This document shows positions 19,037 through 28,141 of a DNA stretch of 64,000 bases, piece by piece. The position numbers and the translations under genes were made by a program. The DNA lies in contig BDTR01000053.1 in NCBI GenBank assembly GCA_002897775.1, forward strand, positions 1-64,000, written 5' to 3'. The number at the start of each line of letters is the position of its first letter. Position 1 is the stretch's first letter. The DNA is from a bacterium BMS3Bbin08. GTDB lineage: Bacteria; Nitrospirota; Thermodesulfovibrionia; UBA6902; BMS3Bbin08. The notes under the pieces were generated by a model. The model saw only the letters and a program-made list of their open reading frames with translations. It was not told the DNA's origin and did not search any database.

Positions 19037-19807
19037 ATGAAAAAAATCGGTTTTGTCTTTACTTTCTTAATAATAATTATATGCTTTGCATTACCGGCAA
19101 GTGCTACTCTTCTCTTGTCTCAGCCCAAAGTTATGCCAGCTCCTTCTCCAAATACCGGAATAATTAGTGTACCTGCTGCTCCCTGGGATGATGCTGACAT
19201 AACAGGTGGCAATTGGCAGTCTCTTGCTGAAGATTTCAATGTGACTTCTTCTACGAAGGTAACCGAGATCAAGTTATGGGGGGGGTACTGGTGGCAAGAT
19301 AAGGCGCCTGCAAATGATAATTTTACAGTTAACTTTTATAATGACTCCGGTGGTTCTATCGGGACAAATTTAGCTGCCCCTGATTTTACGACAAGCCGGC
19401 TTGCTGGCGACTGGGTTTCAATGGAATGGTGGGATGGGAAGAATCAACTATGGAACTATGGAAATACACTCGAGTTTGAATACACATTAACCTTGGATCC
19501 TCTTACCCTTGACCCCGGAACCTACTGGGTTGAGATTTTCAATGACACAACTGGTCATAGTGAAAAAAATGACTGGTTCTGGAGCTGGGGCAATCCTGAC
19601 CTGGTCAATGGAATCGATGGCTTGGCATGGACAGGCTCATGGGTTCCTAATCCTCCATATGTGCCTGGAGACTGGGTGTATGATTCAACAGGCACCCTCG
19701 CAATGGAAATTAACGGGATACCTGTACCTGAACCATCCACAATGCTCCTTTTATTCTCAGGTATGGTAGGGCTTGTTACATTCAGAAAGAAGTTCAGAAA
19801 GATATAA
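19037..19807 (+). CDS. PEP-CTERM sorting domain protein
   Basis: Product of 256 residues. N-terminal signal peptide (MKKIGFVFTFLIIIICFALPASA), a Trp/Gly/Asp-rich extracellular domain with several WxWG-like patches, and the C-terminal tripartite sorting signal: VPEPST motif, hydrophobic span, basic tail RKKFRK. Such proteins are processed by an exosortase and usually accompany exopolysaccharide. No exosortase gene is in the window. Own promoter and terminator indicate a single-gene unit. Ligand unknown. Confidence 0.88.
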   Translation: MKKIGFVFTFLIIIICFALPASATLLLSQPKVMPAPSPNTGIISVPAAPWDDADITGGNWQSLAEDFNVTSSTKVTEIKLWGGYWWQDKAPANDNFTVNFYNDSGGSIGTNLAAPDFTTSRLAGDWVSMEWWDGKNQLWNYGNTLEFEYTLTLDPLTLDPGTYWVEIFNDTTGHSEKNDWFWSWGNPDLVNGIDGLAWTGSWVPNPPYVPGDWVYDSTGTLAMEINGIPVPEPSTMLLLFSGMVGLVTFRKKFRKI

Positions 19808-19830
19808 CCAATTTTACAATCAGTATATCC

Positions 19831-19866
19831 AAAGCAGGGTGCCGGAAATGACCCTGCTTTTTTTAT
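19831..19866 (+). terminator. Rho-independent terminator after PEP-CTERM gene
   Basis: AAAGCAGGGT (19831-19840) pairs with ACCCTGCTTT (19851-19860), followed by a T-rich run. Confidence 0.85.
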
Positions 19867-19878
19867 TTTCTCCTGAGT

Positions 19879-20070
19879 TTAAATGAATTTTAACAGGAAA
19901 AACAGGATATACCCTGCAATTGTATTTTTATATTCTGCAACCAAAGACAATTCAGGAACAAAGTCAGGATTTCTTCTCAATTGATTGAAGCATAATGCAT
20001 CCCAGGAAAAGCCGCTCTTATCATTTAGAACGGGTTGATAAAATATAACCTTCTCAATTAAACTAAACAC
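19879..20070 (-). pseudogene. GNAT acetyltransferase N-terminal remnant
   Basis: A 63-codon open stretch with GFSWDALCFNQLRRNPDFVPELSLVAEYKNTIAGYILF reads like the N-terminal third of a GNAT N-acetyltransferase (FxPELSLVAe-x-x-x-IxGyI). The acetyl-CoA-binding half is absent and the frame ends soon after, so it is most likely a decayed fragment. Confidence 0.55.
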
Positions 20071-20115
20071 GCGTTATTAGAGTCTGTTTGTAATTTGTGA
20101 TTTATCTTTGATTTT

Positions 20116-20168
20116 GGGGCTGTAGCTTCCCGACAAGTCGGGACAGGCAGTTGGCCTATGGCTCGTCT

Positions 20169-20193
<25 letters not shown>
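20116..20193 (+). pseudogene. Degenerate 5' copy of tRNA-Ala, interrupted by inserts
   Basis: Matches tRNA-Ala positions 1-12 (20116-20127), then a palindrome TCCCGACAAGTCGGGA plus a few bases, then CAGTTGG (20148-20154), a second insert, then GAGCGCTTGA (20184-20193), ending in the 5' strand of the anticodon stem. The GIY-YIG reading frame continues directly from here. The intact tRNA lies about 250 bp downstream. Confidence 0.75.
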
Positions 20194-20507
<314 letters not shown>

Positions 20508-20519
<12 letters not shown>

Positions 20520-22057
20520 TTTTTGATTTATAGCGGTGACCGCCTCGTTCCGATAAGTCGGAACTCGGACGGAACTATGCAGTTTATATAAATAATCCCA
20601 AGGTTTTTTAAAGTCAACAGACAGCGTGCCCGCCGCAAGGCGGCGGTTCGAGCCGATTTTCTGAAGGAATTCTTTCATTCCTCTATAGTCTTCCTGCAAA
20701 GCGAGATTCTCCGCTGAGTTAGCTTCTAAAATCCAGTTCCTTGTGAGTTCGAGCCAATGATTGCCTTTTCGCTCAAAATCAGATAGTTTCTCCTCAATGT
20801 CCTTTTTCTGCCCCATCAGAGAGTTTTTCTTTTCCTGAAATTCCTTGAGATTCAGGGTTTGATCAAGATAGGCGTCTGTAAGACGGTCTATCCTGGTTTT
20901 AACCCTGCTCAATTCCGCTTTCAGCTTTTGAGCGATAAGGTCTGATGAGTGGCGGGAGTCCTTTTCCCATGTTTCAAGCTTTTTAAGATACCTGTCACGC
21001 CATTTATCAGACAAAGAAACTTTTTGAATGTAATCCTTCACCTGATCAGCAAATGCATTGTCTCGCAAAAAGCCCTGATTGCACTTTTTGGTTTTGCTCC
21101 TCTTGGTGCATCGATAATAGACAAACTCACGCCCGCTTTTTTTGATATGACGCTCTGCTGTTATGGAATAGCCACACTCTCCGCACTGAGCAAAGTTCAA
21201 AAAGAGAAATGGCTTTTTATCAGGCTGTTTTTTGCGGGGCTTGCACTTGTCTTTTAACGTCTGTTGTATCCGATCAAAAAGTTTCTTTGAAATCATTGGC
21301 TTGTGGGTTCCCTCGTGTAGTTCGCCGCGATAAAGAAAATGTCCGTAGTAAAAAGGATTTTTCAAAGTATGTTCAATGGACGATAAGGCGAATTTCTTTC
21401 GGCTTCTTGCTCCAATCAAGCCAAGAGAAAACATTTTGTCGCAGATTTGGGTTAAGGTGTAATTTCCAGTGGCGAAAGCTTCTAAAGCTTTCTTTGTTTT
21501 CCTGAAAGTTTTAGGGTCAGGCTCAATCGTCCGTAATCTCGGCTCATTAAAATATCCTAAGGGTGCTCTTGCTGGAAGTTCACCGCGCCTTAATTTTTGT
21601 CTTATTCCCCTCCAAATATTCTCCCTCAAGTTGTCTGTATAGTATTTTGCCTGTCCGAATGCTACAGAGAGCATGAATTTCCCCTGTGGAGTCGGTTCAA
21701 ACCAGAATGTTGGGAATTTCAGGGATTGGATCTTACCTGTATCAACAAGATAAATGATTCGTCCGCCGTCTACAGAATTGCGAGCAAGTCTGTCAGGATT
21801 CCACGCCAAGATGCCCTGTCCCCCTGTTTTCTTTGTGAAAACAAAGAAGGGGGACCCTGTTCGATTTCAGATAACATCTGATTGAACACAGGGCGGCCCG
21901 GCTCTTTGGCTGTCTTGCTTTCAGTAAATTCTTTTAATACAAGAAGCCCTTCTCTTTTGGCGTATTCCCTTAATTCAGTTAACTGCGCCTCAATAGAGAG
22001 AATCTGCCGTTCTTCTTCCTCAGTGGACTTCCTGCAATAGATGAAATATTTAAACAT
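20508..22057 (-). pseudogene. Large serine recombinase, frameshifted by a palindromic insert
   Basis: The N-terminal part (22057 to about 21860) has the resolvase start YFIYCRKSTEEEERQILSIEAQ with the catalytic Ser. The rest (from about 21815) continues with ILAWNPDRLARNS, the recombinase domain, a Cys-pair zinc ribbon (CGECGY...CTKRSKTKKCNQG) and a coiled coil. The two parts are in different frames because of a 36-bp palindrome with a CCCTG duplication (21814-21859). The last codons (NQKWWS) and stop lie across the tRNA-Ala 3' end, which makes this the likely attachment end. It would have integrated the island at 20.5-40 kb. Confidence 0.85.
21814..21859. mobile_element. 36-bp palindromic insertion with CCCTG target duplication
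   Basis: Bases 21819-21854 form an imperfect palindrome (CCCCC...CTTTGTG...ACAAAG...GGGGG) flanked by CCCTG at 21814-21818 and 21855-21859. Removing insert plus one flank (41 bp) joins EIEQG to ILAWNPDRLA and restores the recombinase frame. Confidence 0.7.
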
Positions 22058-22072
22058 GGTAACCTCTCAGTT

Positions 22073-22522
22073 TTAGAACAAATCCTTCTGAGGACTCGCT
22101 TGCTTAACAAGAGCAGTAATTCTATTAATCAGCTTTTTAGCTGCTTCTAAAGAAGATTTGGCTTCTTGAGAAGTTATGTGATTTTTAGACTCATAGATGA
22201 AATCATGTCGTTGCCTTCTCATTCTGTTAAACCTGCCAGTAATACTTGAATACTCCTCACCAAGTGTTAATTTAGTAAATTCAACTATTGTTTTATGCGA
22301 TTGTTTTGCTGTCGGTAAATACCCCTTGGAATACATAAGTGCCCTACCAGCCCTGATCATCGAATGATAAGCAATAGTGTACGACCATGTTCGATCAATT
22401 TTAAGATTAGTCTCTGCGGTTTTTATATCTTTAAAAGATCTTTCTAATTGATGGGCTATTTGCTTAAAATCCGGTTTCTGTTTCTTTATAAGTTTATCCC
22501 TTAGAAATTTTTCGTAACTCAT
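22073..22522 (-). CDS. HEPN-domain protein (toxin-like) of an MNT-HEPN pair
   Basis: Product of 149 residues, helical, with the HEPN signature: a Tyr-rich helix (TWSYTIAYHSMIRAGRALMYSKGY) and RxxxxH near RMRRQRHDFIYE. Such proteins are RNases or AMP-acceptor toxins. It overlaps the nucleotidyltransferase gene upstream by 29 bp, the usual linkage of this toxin-antitoxin class. It lies directly upstream of the recombinase. Confidence 0.8.
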   Translation of the reverse strand: MSYEKFLRDKLIKKQKPDFKQIAHQLERSFKDIKTAETNLKIDRTWSYTIAYHSMIRAGRALMYSKGYLPTAKQSHKTIVEFTKLTLGEEYSSITGRFNRMRRQRHDFIYESKNHITSQEAKSSLEAAKKLINRITALVKQASPQKDLF

Positions 22523-23072
22523 TTTTATCTCCTATAAGCACAATTTGCTTATCTCTTAAAATCTCTAAAATGAAGGGCACTTGCTCTTTAATCTCTTTCT
22601 TGAGTTTTTGTAATGTGTAAAGTTTATAGTTTATTTCACGCTGGAATTTTTCTTCTAATCTGTCCAGTTTATTAATTAATCTATCTTCATCTGGATTTCC
22701 TATAATTGCAAGGTCAATGTCTGAGAAATAATCCGCTTTTGCTTTAGCATAAGACCCATAAATGAAAGCAAATTTTATACTGCCGACTTCTTCTAATACG
22801 TCTCTTATGCTTCCCTGAACACCAACCGTCTTAAACACAATACTCTTTAACTCCTTATATATAGGGCATTTTTTATTAGCTTTAAAAAACCGAGCATTAG
22901 CCTTATATTCACTTGTCAATATACCCTCTGAGACCATATTGTTAAGGGTGCGTTGAAATGTACCGGGTTTCTTACCTAAAATCCGTCCAATTTCCTGCAT
23001 GTAAAACGAGCGTTCGGGATTGGTAAAAAATAGTTTTAATAATTCTGCTCTAGTTTTCCTTAGTGGTTTCAT
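22494..23072 (-). CDS. wHTH-nucleotidyltransferase (MNT) antitoxin-like protein
   Basis: Product of 192 residues. An N-terminal winged helix (SFYMQEIGRILGKKPGTFQRTLNNMVSEGIL) is followed by a minimal nucleotidyltransferase domain with GSYAKAKADYFSDIDLAII (GS...DxD). In known pairs the MNT protein adenylylates and silences the HEPN toxin; the fused HTH suggests it also represses the operon through the palindrome at 23099-23112. Confidence 0.85.
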   Translation of the reverse strand: MKPLRKTRAELLKLFFTNPERSFYMQEIGRILGKKPGTFQRTLNNMVSEGILTSEYKANARFFKANKKCPIYKELKSIVFKTVGVQGSIRDVLEEVGSIKFAFIYGSYAKAKADYFSDIDLAIIGNPDEDRLINKLDRLEEKFQREINYKLYTLQKLKKEIKEQVPFILEILRDKQIVLIGDKNELRKISKG

Positions 23073-23098
23073 ATTGCTCAGATTTTATATACCTTATA

Positions 23099-23112
23099 CA
23101 TACAATTGTATG
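23099..23112. promoter_or_regulatory. Candidate operator of the MNT-HEPN operon
   Basis: Perfect 14-bp palindrome CATACAATTGTATG, 26 bp before the MNT start codon, in AT-rich promoter-like DNA. Confidence 0.5.
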
Positions 23113-23139
23113 CATTTAGCATAATTTTGTCAATATTTT

Positions 23140-23820
23140 TATAAGGGGGAAAGCAGGCTCCCTCCTCCACTATCGCTTCGGCGGGTAAACTCCGCTTTAA
23201 AAATCTGCCTGTCCTGAGCGGTGCCGAAGGAAGCATTAAGACGGCTTTGCCCTCTGCCTCTCTGCTTTCTTACGAAAGCAAGAAGAGAGGCGAGGATTAA
23301 GTCCCGGGAATTTTTCCCTCAGAAATGCACAGCATTTCAAGGACTAAGTACCCAAAATTTTCTTAATATTTCTGGGTGCAAATTCCACGGGAGGCGGCGT
23401 CCCGTAAAGTCCCGCACCCACAGTTTTGCTACCAGTTGTTTTGCTTGCAAAACAAGACACGGGTACAGAGCAAATCTAAGAATGGGTAGAACGTATGCAA
23501 AACTAGACGTGGGGGCTAAAAAGGACTTGGGCAACGGGACAAGGGGAAGTGTGGTTTTAAAACTTTTTTAAATTAAGTCTCGCTTTGCCCTGTACCAGAC
23601 GGTGCAGGGCTTTGCCTGAGGCCGGAGGCGGAAGCAGAAAATCGGCTCATTGTCTTTAGTCTATAGTCCGCGTAAGCGGTAGAACCGCCGCCTTGCGGCG
23701 AGCACCCTGTCTGTAGACTTTAGTGGTCACCCTTCGGGTAAACACAATGTAAGGAATGATTATTATCACATTCACTCACTATAGTTCGCTATGCATTCAT
23801 AAAACCGTGGAATCTAATCG
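23140..23820 (+). repeat. Non-coding island tail, repeat copy A
   Basis: No convincing gene. It starts with AAGGGGGAAAGCAGGCTC. About 23250-23410 is almost identical to 39310-39475, and homology resumes up to the GCAGAAAATCGGCTCATTGTC block and the small mobile repeat at 23719-23800. A third, shorter and more diverged copy begins near 36608. These direct repeats mark the ends of separately acquired units. Confidence 0.75.
23719..23800 (+). mobile_element. Small mobile repeat (about 83 bp), copy 1
   Basis: Core TTAGTGGTCACCCTTCGGGT ... AATGTAAGGAAT ... TCGCTATGCATTCA. Related copies at 24767-24849 (minus), 36525-36580 (partial), 39770-39874 (with a 25-30 bp insert) and 63857-63939. Confidence 0.7.
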
Positions 23821-23824
23821 CAAA

Positions 23825-24120
23825 AATGACCGCCGAGTCCCGCAGGGGCTCGGCGTCAACCGCTAAAAATCAAAAATGGCCTATGGCTCGGTCTATGACC
23901 CGTGGGTCACGACCCATAGGGAGCCAACGGCTCATAGAGTGGTCCTTATTGGAAAAAGTTCGAACTCATTTTGAACAGAACCCCTGAGCGCCTGCCCCGT
24001 TGTCTAAGTGCTTTAAAGGACTTTACGGGGGCTCCGCCCCTCTCTCCGCCTTTCGTTAAAACTCAAGACTCCGCTCAGGGCGTGCGTCCGAATCCCTCGC
24101 CTTAAAAAATCCTGAGTATA
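23825..24120. other. Island end sequence (inverted copy of recombinase 3' end)
   Basis: AAATCAAAAATGG at 23867-23879, an insert, then TGGTCCTTATTGGAAAAAG and about 40 further bases (23939-23996). The same block runs on the minus strand at 36899-36960 and, in shorter form, on the plus strand at 40021-40070. The GGATTCGGACGCACGC segment near 24078-24095 (minus) matches 36845-36865. Interpreted as a terminal inverted repeat or attachment-site remnant. Confidence 0.6.
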
Positions 24121-24206
24121 ATCGAAGGATCACATGGGGGCGTCGCTTTTAAGGTAGGCTTGCTTTCGTCCGCAGTGGAAGCATACGATAAACATTAGCT
24201 TTGCGG

Positions 24207-24761
24207 TCAGCAAAATCCGGTGGTGTCGGTTTGTTGTAAAACGTCAAGCATAATTCCCGAGCGGGAATTATTATTATCGCTCAACAGTTTGTCTCTGGTT
24301 ACTTCAATTATCCCCGTCTCCTCAAGCTCCAGCAGTGCCGAGGAGATGGTATTGTCGCTTATGCCGTAAAGCTCTTCCATATCTTTCTGACTGCGAAACC
24401 AGAAAGGATATTTTGTCGAACGGGATGCTTCATATAAGCAAATCAGGTATATATACTTTGCCCGCATGGATAAACTGTCTGAATATCCATATTCCCAGTA
24501 TTCAAAAGGGATGGTTATCAATGAAGAGCCTTTCCCCACAACAATATTAGCCATTAAGGTAACCTTCCCTTTTTTGTAATCTATAAGGCCGTAACCGCTG
24601 AGGCGTTTAAGTGAGCGGTGAATCCTTTCATAATAATATTCATGTTCATTGCGGTATTCGCCTAATGGCTGGGGTGCGTGATACCCCATCCTCTCAGCTA
24701 ATGCGTCATAGTTAATGTCGAGATACGATTTGCCTGTCTCCTGCTGAATTCTGCATAACAA
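24207..24761 (-). pseudogene. Winged-helix C-terminal part of a split PLD-wHTH gene
   Basis: 184 codons open, with LLCRIQQETGKSYLDINYDALAERMGY, RIHRSLKRLSGYGLIDY and MEELYGISDNTISSALLELEETGII, two winged-helix-like units of the replication-initiator or regulator type. No proper start: the frame enters from a mobile repeat (24767-24849). Deleting that insert plus one TTTAT joins FDLY of the PLD gene to LLCRIQQE in frame, so this was the C-terminal half of that protein. Confidence 0.65.
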
Positions 24762-24766
24762 ATAAA

Positions 24767-24849
24767 TGGATAGCGAGTGTAAGTGAGCGAATATAATAAT
24801 AGATATTCCTTACATTAGATTCCCTGTGGTCGTGCCGAAGGGAAGATCA
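24767..24849 (-). mobile_element. Small mobile repeat (83 bp), copy 2, with TTTAT target duplication
   Basis: On the minus strand it reads TGATCTTCCCTTCGG ... AATGTAAGGAAT ... TCGCTATCCA and is flanked by TTTAT (24850-24854 and 24762-24766, shown here as ATAAA). It interrupts the PLD-wHTH gene with a TGA stop and a frameshift, which shows that the repeat moves. Confidence 0.75.
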
Positions 24850-25494
24850 ATAAAGATCGAACTGCTTGTCAGCCTGCGCCTTAAGGAGCTTACGTCCCAA
24901 TTCAGGAGAGAGAAGGAAATCTTTTGAAATAGATACGCCTTTTGTCTGTGGAAGAAATATATCATTTTCCTGAACAGGAATATTATCAACATACTTCTTA
25001 AAAGCGAGAGCGTCCTGAGGAGAGTCTTCAAAATATGTAGCTTCGTAATTGTCTTGAATGGCTGCTTTAGACCAATTCGCGCTTCCTAAAAATATATACC
25101 TGTCATCAATGGCAACTCCCTTTATATGCAAAAGATGCTCCGGCGTATCAAAATATACAGCTATATTGTTCTCCCTCAGTTTCTCATACGCAAGACGGTT
25201 TTCTTTAAGTTTGGAATCCTCCAAGACGACCTTTACCTGAACCCCTCGGTTGTGAGCATCAATAATATCATCAACCAATTCATTGATCGGGCCCGCCCCC
25301 TCCGGCTCCAGAATAATAAAGTACATTGCTACGGTAATTGAAGTGTCGGCCTCTCTTAAATAGGTGTGGACGGTTTCATGGTAGGATTTGCCAAAAAGGA
25401 CATCAGCGGAGGCGTAAAAGGGGAATGAAACAATTAAAAGACAAACAATGAACGTCAACCGCAGACTTGCAGACCTCAAGGTAACCCGGCGCAT
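24847..25494 (-). pseudogene. Phospholipase D-family nuclease, N-terminal part of split gene
   Basis: 215 residues. Signal peptide or membrane anchor (LRLTFIVCLLIVSFPFYASA) then a single PLD/Nuc domain with HIKGVAIDDRYIFLGSANWS, the HxK(x)4D(x)6GSxN motif. Nuc-type enzymes act as dimers on DNA, so this piece may still be active. It ends at FDLY-TGA where the 83-bp repeat entered; the lost extension is the wHTH part at 24207-24761. Confidence 0.75.
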
Positions 25495-25619
25495 TATAAT
25501 GGTTAACCCCCTCTACCGCTATGAGGGATTTATGGGAAGCTTTGAAGATCCGGTTGAATAAGTATGCTGTTCCCGGAAACCCCTGATTTTAATATTACCG
25601 TTATGTAATTAGATAGTGA

Positions 25620-26747
25620 TTAATTGCCTCTTGTTAGAATTATGTCCATTTCTCCTGAATTTTTTGTTTTGTTACCACAAATTTCAGTTTGCGTCCTATT
25701 TTGAAAAGGTTTAGAAATTATTTTGACTTTGTGATTCGGAAAATGATTAATCAAAATATTAAGAGTTGAATTTAAAGTAAACTCTCTAGCATCTGTTCGT
25801 ACATATATGGTGCTTTTTTTATCCATTATAGTTGCACAATTATAAAAAACATCATCAAGGAGGTTATAATACTCTTCTTGAGAAACAAATCTTCCTTTAT
25901 ACTTTTCTTGTTGTGCTTTAGGGTTCTCAGAGCCACCTAGAAGCCAAAGACGAATCCATTGATCTGTATGGTAGTCTGTTACAGAACAATATGGTGGTGA
26001 AGTAAATAATAATGAGAACCGTATACCTGTCGCTTTTGTTATTTGAACAATTTGTTCTAGTTCATTTGTACTATCTCCAAAAATTACATAACTTTTTGCT
26101 AAATTAGGCGTGCCTTTTTCATATCGCCATTCAATTTTTTTTAGTATAAATTTATAAGGATCAATTATTGGCGGCTTAGTCATTTTATGTTCTTTCCACC
26201 AATGTACAGAATAGTTAATGCCCATTGCTTTAGTCATTCTCAGCTGATTGGAAAGAGCTTCGCCAAGTTTCCCGTGAAGATAAACTAAAATGATAGACAT
26301 TAATGTTGCATCAACATTATTATTTTTCCAGTCAAGATGCTTTCGAGCAGCAAGAAGAAACATTAATACTTCATCGCAATAACACATCCTGTAGAATTTA
26401 TGCATTAGTTCAACGGCTCTCTTATAGTAGTTCCGTTTCGAATAGATTTCCAGTAGTCGTTTTATTACCGCTTCTTTATCCCCTGGTTTCATCTTTACTG
26501 AACCATAGAGCCAACCAACAGGGTTGATCTCAATCCCTAGGCTTTGCCTGCCTAGAACTCCACCAGCATAAATGCTTGAACATCTACCAGCAAAAGGATC
26601 AATAATAAAATCACCTTCTTTGGAATATTTCTCAACTACTTCAAAGGCAAAATCGAGAGGAAACATAGCATAATAAGGCCCAAATCTTGCCCAACGGGAC
26701 TCAGCACTTTTAAAACCTTTTACTATATCTTCTGTTTTTATCATCAT
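25620..26747 (-). CDS. DNA methyltransferase (TSPPY type, N4-cytosine-like)
   Basis: Product of 375 residues. SAM motif near the N-terminus (DPFAGRCSSIYAGGVLGRQSLGIEINP) and the catalytic TSPPY at about residue 250, the form usual for N4-cytosine enzymes. Last gene of the co-directional defence run; its ATG overlaps the nurA stop by 4 bp. Probable role: self-marking for the HerA-NurA module, or a second modification activity. Target sequence unknown. Confidence 0.82.
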   Translation of the reverse strand: MMIKTEDIVKGFKSAESRWARFGPYYAMFPLDFAFEVVEKYSKEGDFIIDPFAGRCSSIYAGGVLGRQSLGIEINPVGWLYGSVKMKPGDKEAVIKRLLEIYSKRNYYKRAVELMHKFYRMCYCDEVLMFLLAARKHLDWKNNNVDATLMSIILVYLHGKLGEALSNQLRMTKAMGINYSVHWWKEHKMTKPPIIDPYKFILKKIEWRYEKGTPNLAKSYVIFGDSTNELEQIVQITKATGIRFSLLFTSPPYCSVTDYHTDQWIRLWLLGGSENPKAQQEKYKGRFVSQEEYYNLLDDVFYNCATIMDKKSTIYVRTDAREFTLNSTLNILINHFPNHKVKIISKPFQNRTQTEICGNKTKNSGEMDIILTRGN

Positions 26748-28129
26748 TCTTTATATGATTTAGCTCTAATTTCTCTAGCGATATCGTCAAATATCCGTTT
26801 ACCAAGATTCAAGGGTATTGCTGCTTCTGCATGGGCAGAAACAAGTGGTGAAACTGAATTAGGATATCGACTAGAGACTAACTCATCCAACATATTCATT
26901 AAATCCGCTAATCGAGGAAATTGGTCTGACCTTGCCGTTTTTAAATTTTGCTGATGCTCATTGAAAAACGCAAGAACAGGGATAATTCTATATCCTATCT
27001 TTGTTTTATAAAATAGCTTTCTCCCAAAATAAGTGTCTTGGCCGTATAGCTTGTCACTTTCAGAAAAAATAATATTCTTTTTGATGTAGCCATCAGAAAG
27101 CAGAAATGCCGACTGATTTGGGAAACAGTCGGTTGTACCATCAACTTTGGTATCAACTTCCTCAAAATGGTTATAAAAAGTGCCTGACTTTTCAATACCG
27201 AATATCAAAAGATCTTTTCCCGTTTGTTTTTTTTGGAGTCCATTTATTCGAGCTAATTCCGTAATTATAGATTTGTTAATCCAAGACCAGGTACTGAAGC
27301 AAGCCAAAGGACCGTCAAGTACAAAAGAAACTCGATCTAACAGGTTTAACCAATCCTTTTTCTCAAATGATCTTAAAATGTGAACAAGCCAAAGCTTCTC
27401 AAACATCTGCATTACTTGACCATACATTTCGCCATTTGTTCCACCCGAATTCATTAACTCGTGCAAACGCATTGCATCTGTTGAGTACAATAGTTCACCG
27501 CTATGGGGACAAACGTATTGACCAAAATCGTAAGTCATTTCTTGGTCAACTCCATCAATAGGACTTCTTGGTTTTCTTCTATCTCCAAGTTCTTTATCCT
27601 TTTCAAGTTTAATTCGAAAAAGATGTTCGAAGGTTTCCAATAAAGTTTCACCTTCTTCAAACGCTCTTGTGTTTTGAAGCTCCTCAAACAGCACTCTGCG
27701 CATTGATGTTTTAGCCGATTTCTCGTTATCAATGATGACATTACAACCGGGAATCACTGTGTCAATAGCTGATGCCTTTTCGGTCTCTCTAAACTTCTTC
27801 GGATCAATAAATTCCTGCCTGGCAAATTCGCGGACGGATTTCTCAACTATCAAAACAGCAGAAATAGTTATATAACCAAATTCTGCTCCAGGAAATCCAT
27901 TTTCAGCTTTCGCTGGCTGGTAACTTCCATCAATAGCAATAACGTAATCAGGGATAAAATCGCTCCTCATGTCAGCCTTGCTGATGATGTTGCTTTTAAA
28001 TTCTTCTTGCCCGCTTCCTTGCGCATCTTTTTTTCTTATTTTCAGCCTATCCTGCAGTGACTTAACCTTTGAACTGTCTAGAATTCTACGGAGAGGCTCA
28101 TAACTGGCAAATTCGCTTTCAAATCCCAT
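26744..28129 (-). CDS. NurA-domain nuclease
   Basis: Product of 461 residues. NurA domain with the metal-binding aspartates in VIAIDGSYQ (about residue 67) and FVLDGPLACFS (about 270), and a C-terminal YPNSVSPLVSAHAEAAI block. NurA is a nuclease that works inside a HerA hexamer. It sits 12 bp after the HerA gene and overlaps the methyltransferase gene, so the three are probably translated together. Bacterial HerA-NurA pairs in islands are associated with phage defence. Confidence 0.85.
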   Translation of the reverse strand: MGFESEFASYEPLRRILDSSKVKSLQDRLKIRKKDAQGSGQEEFKSNIISKADMRSDFIPDYVIAIDGSYQPAKAENGFPGAEFGYITISAVLIVEKSVREFARQEFIDPKKFRETEKASAIDTVIPGCNVIIDNEKSAKTSMRRVLFEELQNTRAFEEGETLLETFEHLFRIKLEKDKELGDRRKPRSPIDGVDQEMTYDFGQYVCPHSGELLYSTDAMRLHELMNSGGTNGEMYGQVMQMFEKLWLVHILRSFEKKDWLNLLDRVSFVLDGPLACFSTWSWINKSIITELARINGLQKKQTGKDLLIFGIEKSGTFYNHFEEVDTKVDGTTDCFPNQSAFLLSDGYIKKNIIFSESDKLYGQDTYFGRKLFYKTKIGYRIIPVLAFFNEHQQNLKTARSDQFPRLADLMNMLDELVSSRYPNSVSPLVSAHAEAAIPLNLGKRIFDDIAREIRAKSYKE

Positions 28130-28141
28130 ACATTACCCTCA

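Noticed and set aside
20151-20168. Longer GIY-YIG protein starting at TTG 20151
   Set aside because: The added residues come from the tRNA-derived and inserted DNA and are not part of the GIY-YIG domain; kept only as an alternative start.
23221-23571. Open frame of 116 codons in the non-coding tail
   Set aside because: Low-complexity composition, the same DNA is repeated at 39.3 kb where the frame is not kept, and there is no recognisable domain.
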